A stretch of 61,074 nt of DNA from Nemertoderma westbladi (GCA_032718475.1 JAUCBJ010009011.1:1-61074), one strand, 5' to 3'; shown: positions 1 through 11,201, counted from the stretch's first letter. Notes: generated by a model from the letters alone, not told the origin. Made by a program: numbers and translations.

Positions 1-605
1 CCAGCATACCGATTATAGATAGATAATTGATACCTGAAGAAGGTGGACAGTCCAATCACTAACATGGATAATGGACAGACCAATCATGGTCGATTTGCGT
101 CACACAGCATGTCCACCTTTTAAGGCTTTGTTGTCCACCTTTTTCAAATTTGAATAAGGTGGACCGGGTTGAGAAAAACAGGCAATGAATTGACCAATCA
201 GATTGATTTGCACATTATTATTATCCCATACTTACTGTGACCAACCGAAGTTGTCGAAATTGGCCTTGTTCAATAATATGGGGCGAGCCACGCGATAGCA
301 TCAATATTGGAACGTCAATATTCTAACTCATTACAGTATAAAGTTAATTATAATAACTACCGGTGGGGTACCTATTGTACTGTGAGGGAAGTATAATATG
401 CTTTATTTACCGTTCATCCCGAGATCTGTTATTAAACGACCGAGCGCAGCGGGGAGGTAGATAAGTCCCCCTATTTTGGGAGTGGCGGTCCGAAACCCTA
501 ATTCAAAGTGGAAATGGAGGCCCAAAACCTTAATTAAAACTGTCATGTAACCCCAACCTTAAATATTTTGGATCCTAAATCCAAAAGATTCATCCAATAT
601 ATCCA

Positions 606-1115
606 ATAGAAAGAGTGCAACGTTACTTTACACGTAGACTATTTGATCGAAGTGGACTCAGTAGCCGAAGTTATCTGGAACGTTTGCAATACTTAACTTT
701 ACAACCGTTAGAAGTTCGTAGGATTGTTTACGATTTAAAGACGCTTTATTGCATAATTAACAATGTTGTTGATCTAGACTATGACTATGATATATTTTTC
801 AAAAGTGCTAGTATGTAGTAGGCCAGGGTCGAGAGGCCATAATTAAAAACTGTTTCAACAATGTACCAGGCTCCAGATTACAGTAGTAAGTTCTCCTTTG
901 GTAATCGAATAGTTAATATATGGAATAATTTACCGGTTGATGTCGTAAACTCGACGAACAAAGATATTTTATTCGAAGGTAAAAAATGTTAATTCACTGA
1001 GGTATTGTAAATTTAATAGAGCTTTGTAAATATATTATACTGTATCACTAGTAGACCCTATTGTATGTAATTTTACCTGTAAATAAATATATTAATGCAT
1101 TGAATTTTACTTGAG
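606..1115 (+). mobile_element. 3' end of a 5'-truncated CR1/L2-like LINE
   Basis: An open segment at 615-818 has the look of the extreme C-terminus of a non-LTR reverse transcriptase: QRYFTRRLFD, SYLERLQYL and LEVRRIVYDLKTLY, the usual 'RL..L.L..LE.RR..DL' pattern. After a frame break, 865-990 encodes FGNRIVNIWNNLP, the terminal 'NRV..WN.LP..VV' motif of the same proteins. An AATAAA-like stretch follows near 1080. No endonuclease or catalytic RT region lies upstream, so this is a dead 5'-truncated insertion. The exact clade cannot be set from this fragment. Confidence 0.7.
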
Positions 1116-2279
1116 TTTTTATTTTATTCGTGTGTTTTTATGTGCATTCATTGAGAAACGGAGTGGAATTCCTTGGCTAAAAGATTATCCCATTCATAAT
1201 CGGATATTGTAAATACGTCATATTTATTTTTGTATATCGTACGTCATAATGAGACTATAACGTGATCGCACACTGTAGTCATCGTCTTTATTTTCGTGTT
1301 TGCCAATATTCCAGCATGGTGGCAACAGAAACCTACTCATCCAATCACATCACACCATCACTTTTCCATCCGCCTATCTGTATCTTCCGATTGGAAATTG
1401 GGTTAGTTTTCCCAGTCCTGCAGTCCTCTGGTCCTACAGCCTGTACACGTACAGTACGGTACCAGCTGACCAGGGTACCATACCATAAGCAGAGTACACA
1501 GTTCCACAGTCAGACCATGTAGCCATGGGGCCTACTCACTCATGGCCTACCACAGTACCACAGGCCATGCATGCCATGGGCCTACTACACAGCTACATAC
1601 TATGTATATATACAGCCTGACCGGTCACCTTGAGAGGACTCTTGCTCTTACTGCTTACCATGACGCCAGTTTTTTTCAGTATTTTAACAGCCTGATACTG
1701 TCTGACTGTGATAGCAGTTCTGCAATTGCAATACTCGAATACTGTCAGCATGGCCTACTGCTGACTGCTGTACTGGCAGACTGGCCTACTAAAAACCTAG
1801 TCCGGTCTGCCGCCTGGCCGCTCAGCCGGTAGTCAGCTAGACCGCACGTTCAGCGTTCTCACGTCAGCACGTTACTGAATAATGAATAGTCCTACCCCTA
1901 CTGCCTACTGCCCTAGGCAGCTTCAGCTAGGCCCTACATACACGGTTGACGGTCGCTAGATGCTAGCTAGACTGCTAGACTAGACTGCACTGCAGCACTG
2001 CTAGATGCCGAGACCGAGATGGTATCCTTATCCTACGCCAGCCAGCGCACCCTCCAGCCCTCTGCCTCTCGATTCAAAATTTACTGAATTATGACTTATG
2101 AGACATTAAACAGTTAATCGGGCCAGGCTGCAGGCTGCAAACCACCATTGAACCGCGCACAACGCCTGCGCACAATTTTTCGGCGGCGCAATATTTGACA
2201 ATATACCGCGCATGCACCGAAAAAAACGCGCAGACCACATTTTAACAATGTAAACGAGAAACATACGCCAGGCCAGCGA
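1116..2279. other. Intergenic stretch without a recognised gene
   Basis: Low-complexity sequence rich in CTACTG, GTAC and CTAGAC words around 1440-2000, with only short ORFs that have no recognisable motifs. I see no gene, tRNA or LTR here. Confidence 0.5.
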
Positions 2280-2690
2280 AGCGAGCAAAACCTTTTCATT
2301 AACACTGTAACATTGCAAAATGAACAGATGAAAAAGAAACGCGAGCAAAACTCAATGCAGCAATGTGAGATAAATTTGTTTATTCTAACAGCTGAACAGT
2401 GCAAAATGATAAGATAAAGAAACGCGAGCAAAGCTCAAATAAGCGAAATTTTTTCCTTCTAACAGTGCAAAGTGAAAAAGAAACGAGAGCAAATCTCAAA
2501 GTGAGTGAAATTTTTTTCATTCCACAGTGCAAAATGAAAAAGAAACGCGAGCAAAACTCAAAGTGTTCGAAATTTTTTCATTCTAACAGTGCAAAATGAA
2601 AAAGAAACGCGAGCAAAACTCAAAGTGAGCGAAATTTTTTTATTCCACAGTGCAACATGCAAATAAACGCAAGCGAAGCGAGCGAATTTT
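2280..2690. repeat. Minisatellite of ~62-bp units upstream of IST1
   Basis: About six diverged tandem copies of a ~62-bp unit. Each contains a core like GAAACGCGAGCAAAACTCAA, then an (A/G)CGAAATTTTTT stretch and a CATTCTAACAGTGCAAAATG stretch. The last two units (2470-2650) are nearly identical, while the flanking ones are more diverged. The array ends about 400 bp before the IST1 start codon, so it could lie in or near the promoter. Confidence 0.8.
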
Positions 2691-3100
2691 TTTGTGGCAA
2701 ATTATTTTTCACTTTGAATGCATGTAAACTTTTTTACACTTCATCCACCTGTCAGCCTGTACCGGTACGCGCACTTCACGACTTTGAATCTCTTGCACAG
2801 ATTACTGCGCACTTTTGTTGTCTTTCCAGTATTTCCCCGTCTTTTTTCCTGCCTGCCTGCTATTTCCACGAGGAGACCGGGAAATTTGAGCAAAATATCA
2901 AAGTCTTTTCTTACATACGTACGCGTACGATGCAGTACTGACTGGTAATTCTGACCGGAAATTCCCCAAATGATTATAAATAGGCATATCTTACCTGTGA
3001 GGTTTTATCAATTTATTTTTTTTTATGATAATGAAATTATAATTATACTGTATAGGCCTAGTGTATAGGCCTACATGGTATAGCCTAACAAAACATCAAA

Positions 3101-4429
3101 ATGTTTAGTGGATTTAAGTCGAACAAACTGAGGGTCAATCTGAGACTCGCGATGCAAAGACTCAAAATGTTAGAAAAGAAACGGACAGAGCAGGCGCAGA
3201 AAGCGCGCAAAGAGATCGCAGAGTACCTCAAATGCGGCAAGGACGAGAGAGCTAGGATACGTGTGGAACACATCATAAGGGAGGATTACATGGTTGAGGC
3301 CTTCGAGATAGTAGAAATGTACTGCGACCTAATGTTGGCGAGAATCGGGCTCCTCGAGACCATGAAAGCCGTAGACGAGAGTCTGGAAGAGACGGTTAAC
3401 GGACTTATATGGGTGGCGCCACGGATGCATTCCGACGTGGCCGAGCTCAAGATCATATCGGACATGTTATTCGGTAAGTACGGGAAGGAGTACGGACAGA
3501 TGGCGCGAATCAACCAGTTTGGGAAGGTCAACCAACGACTCATCGCCAAGATGTCCCCGGCAGCTCCGCCACGGTCGCTGGTCGAGAACTACCTGGTGGA
3601 AATCGCCAGGGCCTACGGCATCGTCTATGAGCCAGATCCGTCCGCACTGCAGGAGGTCGACGACCTCATAGAGATGGGACCTCCGCCGTCGCCCCCCGCC
3701 TTCTCAGGGGGAGGGAAGGGGGCATCCTTCCCCCCTGGGGGCGGCAGTGGGGCTTCCTTCCCCCCAGGGGGCGGCAGTGGGGGGCTCCCCTACCCCGCTC
3801 CAGGCTCCGAAACCTTCCCCACTCCCGCCCCCTTCTACCCCCCGAGCAACGAACCAGCCCATCGCCCCTTCCAGTATCCTAGTAGCCAGGCCCCCGTGGA
3901 TTACCAAGCGCCGCCCCTCCCCAGTAAGCCCCCGGTGGGGGCGGCGGGAGGGGGCGGCAAGATATCCCCGCCCCCCGCTGTGCCCTCCTACGAGGAGCTC
4001 TACGGAGTGGACACCAAGCCCGCAGGCTCCGCCAACCAGGTCCTCCCCCCGTTCGCTAACCCGGGGTCCCAGTCGTCGGACCAGCCTGTGGTCCCACCGC
4101 GGCCCGCCAGCTGGGACAACCAACCCCCCGCTGAGCTCGCTCCCGAACCGAGCCACCCTCCCCAACCGGCTCCCAACGCCACCGGCTATCCTCCCCAACC
4201 GGCTCCCAATGACCCCGGCTATCCCCCGCAACCCGCACCCCGGTCTCACCCTGCCTTCCCACCCCCCGTATCCGGTCTACCCGATCTTCCATCTGTCCCT
4301 AACACTCTGGGAACCCCTCCATCCTCCAGTCGCCATCTCCCCGCGCCACAGCGGCCAGACGACACGTCTAGCGATGTGGACTTCGACGATTTGACGCGGC
4401 GATTTGAGGAGCTGAAGAAAAAGAAATAG
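3101..4429 (+). CDS. IST1: IST1 homolog (ESCRT-III-associated protein), single exon
   Basis: IST1 is a cytoplasmic ESCRT-III-like protein that recruits and regulates the AAA ATPase VPS4 in endosomal sorting, cytokinetic abscission and membrane remodelling. The 442-residue ORF begins with the conserved MFSGFKSNKLRVNLRLAMQR helix. The helical IST1 core runs to about residue 180 (for example CDLMLARIGL and YGKEYGQMA). A long Pro/Gly/Ser-rich linker (about 195-410) follows, then a MIM2-like LPSVPNTL motif and a C-terminal MIM1 helix LTRRFEELKKKK, both of which bind MIT domains such as that of VPS4. Length and architecture fit animal IST1. ATG at 3101 has a good context (AAAATG) and starts exactly at the conserved N-terminus. 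The ORF is intact and has no intron, whereas vertebrate IST1 is split over many exons. It is either a retrogene or a gene in an intron-poor lineage. It is far more GC-rich than its surroundings. Confidence 0.93.
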   Translation: MFSGFKSNKLRVNLRLAMQRLKMLEKKRTEQAQKARKEIAEYLKCGKDERARIRVEHIIREDYMVEAFEIVEMYCDLMLARIGLLETMKAVDESLEETVNGLIWVAPRMHSDVAELKIISDMLFGKYGKEYGQMARINQFGKVNQRLIAKMSPAAPPRSLVENYLVEIARAYGIVYEPDPSALQEVDDLIEMGPPPSPPAFSGGGKGASFPPGGGSGASFPPGGGSGGLPYPAPGSETFPTPAPFYPPSNEPAHRPFQYPSSQAPVDYQAPPLPSKPPVGAAGGGGKISPPPAVPSYEELYGVDTKPAGSANQVLPPFANPGSQSSDQPVVPPRPASWDNQPPAELAPEPSHPPQPAPNATGYPPQPAPNDPGYPPQPAPRSHPAFPPPVSGLPDLPSVPNTLGTPPSSSRHLPAPQRPDDTSSDVDFDDLTRRFEELKKKK

Positions 4430-4613
4430 CCCAAATAAATTAGCGGTAATTTAACATTTCGGCCAATGGCGATCTCTGTGCCTCTAATATTATTAATTAT
4501 TAACTCAACAGATTTAATGTATATTTGATCATCAAATGATTCCGAATATATCAGCGTTGTAGAATTTAGATTTTATACTGTTTTTTTAGTTAATATTTAC
4601 CTCAGTTTAAGTA

Positions 4614-4619
4614 AATAAA
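4614..4619 (+). promoter_or_regulatory. Candidate polyadenylation signal for IST1
   Basis: AATAAA about 185 bp after the IST1 stop codon. Another AATAAA at 4434-4439 lies only 5 bp after the stop and would leave almost no 3' UTR, so the downstream one is the better candidate. There is no obvious genomic poly-A tract after either, so this signal does not by itself mark a processed retrocopy. Confidence 0.4.
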
Positions 4620-4983
4620 TTTAACAAATACATTTCCGTATCTTACCGGCTATTCCGTATCGTACGTACCGGCTATTCCCGTGGCACTTTATTTTTGTTA
4701 TGAAGTTGGTGATTGATATATTTATAAATGCATTACAAGAAACCAGAAAATGTATTCCCCTGACATCAGATACGAGGAGTTACCCTTCAACATGCTTTTT
4801 GTCTTTCTTTACCTTTTTTGTGATAGAATGTAGCATTACACTACCGGTACGGTACCGTACGTAACGATGGCTCGAACTTTTGCATTTTGCAGAATATTAC
4901 AAAAAAAATGTTTTCTTCTTTCTTCTACAGTTAGGCTTTGAGAAAGGTCTCACAGTTAGCAGAAAGTCTCACTACCCTACGCA
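4620..4983. other. Intergenic, nothing recognised
   Basis: AT-rich sequence with a CGTACCGGCTATTCC repeat near 4655-4680 and a GTACCGGTACGGTACC-type run near 4842-4862. No coding signal is visible. Confidence 0.5.
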
Positions 4984-5040
4984 CGGGGATCGAACCCACA
5001 ACGCCCTCTGGTGATATGTGAATTCGAGGCAATTTTATTG
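4984..5040 (-). mobile_element. tRNA-derived SINE head (partial)
   Basis: On the minus strand the sequence contains a consensus tRNA B box (GGGTTCGATCCCC, complement of 4985-4997), followed upstream by GAATTCACAT as in the clearer copy at 7060-7137. The A box side is degraded. A functional tRNA cannot be folded from it, so a decayed SINE head is the better call. Confidence 0.45.
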
Positions 5041-7059
5041 TAAAGTACTTTGCAGTGTTCTGATCCCTGTGGGTTTATTTTTACTAACTCACTACGTTCC
5101 TTCGGACCACACGGACCAGTAAACACAGACTTGTAAAGTCTTCATTATTATAATTATTAATATATTAATTATTATAAATTCAAATAGTTGGTATTGATTA
5201 GGGATGGGAATCCGGAAGCATTCGGAAGTTTCCTTTAAAAATCTCCCGGCTTATCGTTTTTATTATTTTTTCGTTTTTTTTTTTACAATTTTTGAAATAA
5301 AGAAGCTGATAAAGTAAATTGAGTAATTTACTAAGGTCCGGCACTATTATTATCCAAATTGTCTGAAATATTTCAATTTTTAAAGCGCGAAAAGATGTGA
5401 GTACCGGTATCTTATTTTCAGTGAACATTGTGCACCACCACCCCCCTTAATCAGTTTCTTCTTGATTCTCGTTTATTATATTTTGGATATATTTTACTTT
5501 TTTATTTTCCAATATTATTTATACTCTTTTACTCATCAAACTACCAGTGGCCCGTACCCATAATAATAATATAGCTACTATTGTATTGTAAAGGTTTTCG
5601 GGCATACATTATTGCACTAAATATAAAAACCCGTGGAGAACTCGTTGAGCGCACCAAAATATGTATGTATTGAATACGCTAAAATTTTTCCAGCGAAAAC
5701 ACAAATTCGGATGAAAACACAAATTCGGGTTCTCAATAAACGAGTGATTCCTTCTTAGTGGTTCATCATGGTTTCTTCTGTTATGACAAATTATAGTTAA
5801 AATTACCTTTCCAGAAATTTCCAGATATTCCCGTGATGAAACAAATTTCTCGAAACTCCCATCCCTAATTGATTCTTTACACATACTTATTATGATTTAA
5901 TTGGGGGTGATTCGGATCCGGATGCAGTTACAGGTCCAATTATTATTATATTTATTGTTTTTATTATAATTTATATATCGTCAATAATGTGGTAATCATA
6001 TTACAGTATGTTCACTCTCCTTGTTAAATTAATAACATTGAACGATTGAAGGTAAATTTATACATATGAAATTGATGGTTAGGTGGAAAATAGGCGAGAA
6101 AGATAAATAGAAAAATATATGAAGATCAATAATAATAATTAATAGTGTTAATTTCTCCTTTTTTTCCTAATAATCGACTTTCGTCTGATGCTTCTTCACA
6201 TTTGTTGTCATATTTGTGAAAATTAGTTTAATAAAAAAATTTGAACTTTTAAATCAACTTGGTGAATTACAAATTACTCAACAAAGGCTAATAACTACAG
6301 TATTTTTATTTATAAAAATATTTTAGTCACTGATTTATCTTTGGTGTTGATAATTTGCTGTTTGGCGATTGCCAATTATTTACATATTTTTGAATGATAA
6401 CTTATCGAGCTGTTAGTCTTTATATTTACTGTTATAATTAATGTGCTTTGTCCATTATATTTAAGTTATTTATTTATTTACCTACATTTTATTCACGTAA
6501 TAATTCTTTACCTGGATATTTACGGGGTTAACATGGATGGATAATCCTACTAATAACTCCCGAAAGATTCTCTTAGCACTGACCAGTAGGCTGTTCCCTT
6601 TTCTGTCGCTAGGAGGGTAAATAATTGAAAGTGCAAACCGTTTCTTTGTTTACAGATGTACCACATTTTGGCACCAAGTAACTTACTGTAGTTATCTGTG
6701 AACGTGAAACATGTATCACCTCACCACCGGGGGAAACCGAAGAGCCCTCCCTCTTGGAGCAGTAAGGCATGGCAGGCGCCAATCTAAGCCACGGCCCCAT
6801 TATACAGCAGGATTGGCGAAATCACTCAACGTCCAAATTTTTTATATTATTTACACACCAGTACGAATTTGCTACAACCTTTACTCAGATTCAAACCTTG
6901 CCACTAAACACTATTAATTGTGATAATAAGCATTCTGGCGCTCTATCCATTCCAACACAATCCAAACATATCAAAGGCCACTCGATCTTACCCACTGTAT
7001 GTACCAGAGATGCGCCCTGGCTGGTCCCTTTAAAGCATTCGTGCCGAAATGAAAACTGC
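5041..7059. other. AT-rich intergenic stretch
   Basis: About 2 kb of AT-rich DNA with TAATTATTA runs. The ORFs in it are short and carry no family motifs. The segment 6690-6800, with AGAGCCCTCCCTCTTGGAG, may be the body of the neighbouring SINE, but I cannot define its end. Confidence 0.45.
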
Positions 7060-7137
7060 CATGGCCCGTGTGAGGATCGAACCCATGACCTACGGGAGAT
7101 GTGAATTCAATGCAACCACTACACCAAGGTGGAACCT
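7060..7137 (-). mobile_element. tRNA-derived SINE head with A and B boxes
   Basis: Read on the minus strand, this has a good pol III A box, TGGTGTAGTGG (complement of 7116-7126), and a B box, GGTTCGATCCT (complement of 7073-7083), at tRNA-like spacing. The GAATTCACAT between them is shared with the copy at 4984-5040. No clean cloverleaf with a CCA-ready acceptor stem is evident, which points to a SINE promoter region rather than a tRNA gene. Confidence 0.6.
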
Positions 7138-7189
7138 AAGCTGGAGTTGAAGGAGTGTTAATAGTTGGAGTTGTAGTGGTGGTGGTAAC
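7138..7189. repeat. GTTGGAGTTG minisatellite, left part
   Basis: Short repeat of GTTGGAGTTG(T/A)AG(T/G)GGTGGTGGTAA type. It is interrupted by the MITE at 7190-7702 and resumes at 7703-7815. On the minus strand it would read as a Thr/Pro-rich peptide, and similar units recur at 9150-9240. Confidence 0.6.
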
Positions 7190-7702
7190 TATTGTTCAAC
7201 CGGAGCACCGGCTGTGGACCGGCTCCAGGCCAGGTTTGCCCTGTCCGGCTCCGGTCCGGCCCTGGTAAAATAGTTGCCGGAGCTCCGGTAAAAAGTTACA
7301 TGCCCTGCAAAGCATAAAATGACTGAATGAAGAAATCAGGAAATATGTATGCAGTGTATGTACTGTACCGTCACCGTCTGACCATGTATGATGATCCTGA
7401 TATGCAGTAAATGCAGTACCTGTTTGCTGTTTGAGAGTTTACAGACAGTCCAGCAGTCTAACAGTAGGACAATTCCATTCTGCTGATACCAGTGTACCTA
7501 AGTTGGGGAAGTTAGTAAGTTACAGTACGGTACCTATCTAACCTCTGTCTGTCTGTACAGTCTGACAGTAGTACCAACATGACAGTTTGCATGCAAGGCC
7601 AATTCACATACCTGGTCCGGCTCCGGACCAGCTCCGGGCACAATCTTCCTTACCCGGCTCCGGTCCGGTACCCGGCAAAATTCGTGACCCGGTTGAACAA
7701 TA
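7190..7702. mobile_element. hAT-like non-autonomous element (MITE) with 8-bp TSD
   Basis: A 513-bp element whose ends are perfect 14-bp terminal inverted repeats, TATTGTTCAACCGG. It is flanked by identical 8-bp direct repeats GTGGTAAC at 7182-7189 and 7703-7710, the target-duplication length typical of hAT transposons. Internally, CCGGCTCCGGTCCGG-type blocks occur near both ends, forming imperfect subterminal repeats. There is no coding capacity. It sits inside the GTTGGAGTTG minisatellite. Confidence 0.85.
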
Positions 7703-7815
7703 GTGGTAACAGTTGGAGTTGCAGGGGTCGTAATAGTTGGAGTTGAAGGAGTGGCAATAGTTGGAGTTGTAGTGGTGGTGGTAATAGGGGTCGTCGGTAG
7801 TACAGGGGGTAATTT
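7703..7815. repeat. GTTGGAGTTG minisatellite, right part
   Basis: Continuation of the minisatellite broken by the MITE at 7190-7702, with units such as ATAGTTGGAGTTG and GTGGTGGTGGTAATAG. The flanks rejoin at the 8-bp duplication. Confidence 0.6.
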
Positions 7816-8526
7816 TATAAAAGTTGTTGAAAATAGTTGATCAATAGCTCATTCAAAAGGTATTTTTATGATGATTCCAAATATGTTCTACTTTTCAGCT
7901 TTTAGTGCAGTCAAAATGAGCATACAGCGATTGAAAATATATAAGCTCAATCTGAAGCGGTTCATAGTATAATTATAATTCACACTGTAGTATGGGAATG
8001 GTCATGAATTCAAATAAAACATGAATATTGCGATTTGACAGTTGTAATATTTAGTACCTGTACAGATGTATTATATTTATTAATATTTAGTATTATTAGT
8101 ACTACAATTACATATTTAGTAAGCCCAGGACAATAAAATCCTTTGAAATGGGCATTTATTGCATCATGGTTGAAGGGTTTAAAGTTCATTGATCTTACTG
8201 ATTTCGAAAGATCCCACGATCCAACAACATTTATAGGAATAATTTGAAGTTTTGTGATGACTGTATATCAGGTGATGAAGGATATCTCCACTTAACATCA
8301 CTAGCTTCATCGATTCGATTAAGATGTTCAACCTTATATCCATCATTATTAGAACTATGCAACTGAAGGCACATTGCAATATACCATACTCATCCAGTTG
8401 GAAGATCCCAAATTACAATGAGTGGTTCATTTACTATCGGCGTAAATCCATCATTATACAGTGAGTCAGATTCACTTCCATGGGTCACATCAGGCTGAGA
8501 GTTATATTATATTCAGGCTCACTTAA
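7816..8526. other. Intergenic, nothing recognised
   Basis: AT-rich sequence without motifs. A 66-codon minus-strand ORF around 8179-8379 has no family signature. Confidence 0.4.
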
Positions 8527-9143
8527 TCGTCATCCTACAAGTTGTGGTTCGATGCGAATATCGAAAGTTCGAATCATGTCATTCTCATCCGGTAGTGGTA
8601 TATTCTTTGACCCACTTCTACTACTATAGTTTGCAATTACTCCTGCCAGATTCGCCTTTAAGTCAATTTCGCTACGCCTCATTACCTTATATAAGCTTGG
8701 GTTGATTTGAAACTCCCATGGATGGGAATGGCAATGCAATATAATTTTGTTACATAGAACCTTTTTATGATCTTGGTCAGTTACCTGAAGTACTTCATCG
8801 ATTTCGAACAAATCTGTTACTTGACCACCCCAAGTTTTACAAGTTATCAGTAACTTTGTTACCCTTGATTGGAGTTGCTGCCTCGTAACAATCTTTGCTT
8901 CCATAATCTCTTTAAATTTGGCATCTTGATTGTGTAACCAGTTCTGTTCTCTCTCATCAAGAATTCAGGCTAACCGAAAAATCTCTGGGCCACGTTCTTT
9001 CACATTCACTTTATAGAGCACCATATCATCTCTTATACACTTTCCACTAAAATTTCGATTCGCACAGGCAGCTGCACTTCTACATAAAACATCAAACTTT
9101 GCTAAGTCATGCTCACAATCCAAGTTGTTAACTGGCAAAAGAA
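8527..9143 (-). pseudogene. Conserved transposon-associated protein of unknown function, one in-frame stop
   Basis: Two minus-strand open stretches (9150-8968 and 8967-8530) lie in the same frame and are separated by a single TGA at 8965-8967. The joined reading has a cysteine-rich start (residues like CRSAAACANRNF) and a helical middle, EREQNWLHNQD. It then has CKTWGGQVTD followed by a long helix and HCHSHPWEFQ. I recall a CK-(S/T)-WGGP motif in uncharacterised, multi-copy invertebrate proteins often linked to transposons. I cannot name a function. The stop suggests a pseudogene, and the protein does not resemble the neighbouring DDE transposase. Confidence 0.45.
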
Positions 9144-9149
9144 AAGCCA

Positions 9150-9905
9150 CTGGTAACAGTTAGAGTTGTAGTGGTGGTAACGGCTGGAGTTGCATGGCTG
9201 GTAACATCTGGAGTTGCAGGGGTGGTAATAGCTGGTATTATAGCAGAAGCAGAGGAATCAACATAAAAGGCAAGTGATGGAAGTATCTTATGTTGTGGAA
9301 CTCTGCAAACTTGTTTAATGGACAGACTTTTCGAACCCCTTGATTAAGTATAATGGTGACCCTTGAAAGCAACAAGAAACAGCTTGTTTAGCAATATTGG
9401 GAATGCTGGCTTCTGTACTGTTTTATGCAGTGATTCGCAATAGAATGTAGATAGAATATTATACCATGCCCTCTTTGCTGGCGATTTCTTTCGCATGCGA
9501 TGTATGTGGCGAATACAGATCAAGCTGACTTCGGATTCTTTGGCTAAAACAGCAGTTTGGTACGTCATGTGTGAACCATGACCATCAAATAGTACAATAA
9601 TAGGCTTAGGCTTATCAGCCACTGATGGAAGGAAGACATCTTAAAACCAAGCCTCGAATACGTAGTCTTCCATCCAACCACTAGTTGTTATGTTATAAGC
9701 TGTGTTGGGTGGACCCCCCACTGCCAGGTGAAGGTCATATCAGCAGTTGGGACACCCTTGAAAATTACATATGGAGGGAGGTACTCACTGAGGGCGTTTC
9801 TGCAGAAAAGGACTATGAACATTGTCTTCCCCTCTGAAGGCACAACACAACGTATTGTGCATCCTTGGACCACCGTCGAAATAAGAATAAGAAACTTTCT
9901 GATTT
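9150..9905 (-). pseudogene. Decayed pogo/jerky-type DDE transposase
   Basis: Minus-strand fragments carry signatures of the pogo/Tigger DDE superfamily of Tc1/mariner-related transposases, which cut and paste DNA at TA sites. They include CRNALSEYLPPYVIFKG (9688-9873), where 'A.G..LPP.VIFKG' is usual, and IIVLFDGHGSHMT (9344-9622), which holds the second catalytic Asp. The expected 'PPHTSHALQPLD' region is frameshifted. Stop codons fall between the pieces. A Thr/Ser/Pro-rich stretch (about 9150-9290) follows, as in the better-preserved pogo transposase at 23.2-24.9 kb. No TIRs were found for this copy. Confidence 0.65.
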
Positions 9906-11201
9906 GCTAATTATACATTTCCAGAGTAATATATGTTATATTGTTTTTGGTACATATTATTAGGTATATACCTTTTTTTTACTTACAAATTACAGCTAAA
10001 AATAAGGAATATAGAATAGCACAAGAGCCTAAAATAGGAGTGAACTGCTGGTTTTATCTCCCTATAAACAGTAATTCAACCAAAGCTCTGCTATTGACAG
10101 TATGTACCGTATAAAATACTGTTGTACAACACAAGAGCCTTTTCTTAAAGCAAATAAGTGATAATTTGTAGCTTTAAAAGCCTTATATGTAGCGGTTGAG
10201 CCTCTTGTCATATCTCCAACAAAAGTAGCACAAGAGCCACTTGCAAGAGCCACTTACAAGAACCACTCAATAGATGATAACTTTCGACTGTCGTAGCAAA
10301 TGTCCTTGGAAACTACAGTACCACCCAACAATATCACGCAATTTTTCAGGGAAGAAAAGAAATCCTGCTGACATTAAAACAGTCTATATATTTTACACTT
10401 TTGTCACGGCAACAGGACCACCCTCACAAGCTCTACATCAAATGCACTGTCTCCCATGTGAGAGCTAGTGGTATGGCCACAGAAGCTTGTACAGTAGATA
10501 ACCGGACCACACCTCCTTACACTACAATAAGTAACCAGACCGCCTCCCTAGATCGCCACATTAACACATATACGAAATGACACATGCTATGATGCTAGTC
10601 TGCATTAAATATAGCAAAGTTTGTAGAAATCCCTTAAAAAAAGAATGGTGACCCCTTCTGTGCGAGGCAATCCACGAAGTCACTCCGTTCGAAGCGAGTC
10701 AGTCTGCTCACCCGTCAGTCCCCCGACTCAAATGTTTTAACGCCAATATCTCAACAACAAGTCTCACAAGTTCACAGTATAACAAGTTTTTGACATTTGG
10801 TATAGAAAACGTTTTGAGAATTACAACTAATTTCACTCAGAATGGGCTCCGAAAATCACTGTAAAAGTTTCATACTGTATGTAGTTTTACTATTTGCACC
10901 ATATTATAAAGGAAACGCCTTTTTCTGGAAACTGTCTCAATTTCCAATGGTGCATTTGTATGCCATGCGTGTATAAAGCAACCAATGTATACTATGATTC
11001 CATACTTTGTAATAATTAATTGTTAGAAAATATTAACTACTGTAGTGTAATTAACTTTTTAAATGTGCTCTTCAGTGGTTCAGCTAGATGGGATTTGCTT
11101 CATTAGCCTCTATCCACCTGTCTCGCATGTAGGCTATTGTATTCAACCTTGACCTTGTTTGCTTTAATATTTTCAGTTGACGATCATAAACATTATACAT
11201 A
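9906..11201. other. Intergenic, nothing firmly recognised
   Basis: Contains a short CAAGAGCCACTT(G/A) repeat at 10226-10262 and a GC-richer patch at 10660-10730. The ORFs are short and featureless. Confidence 0.4.

Noticed and set aside
1262-1832. Overlapping short ORFs at 1.3-1.8 kb
   Set aside because: Low-complexity CTAC/CATGG-rich DNA with no motif, splice context or homologous pattern.
3704-4249. Long minus-strand ORF opposite IST1
   Set aside because: Shadow of the GC-rich Pro/Gly-coding region; composition only, no family motif.
7060-7137. Functional tRNA gene
   Set aside because: A and B boxes are good, but a complete cloverleaf with a paired acceptor stem is not evident, and a sister copy shares non-tRNA sequence.
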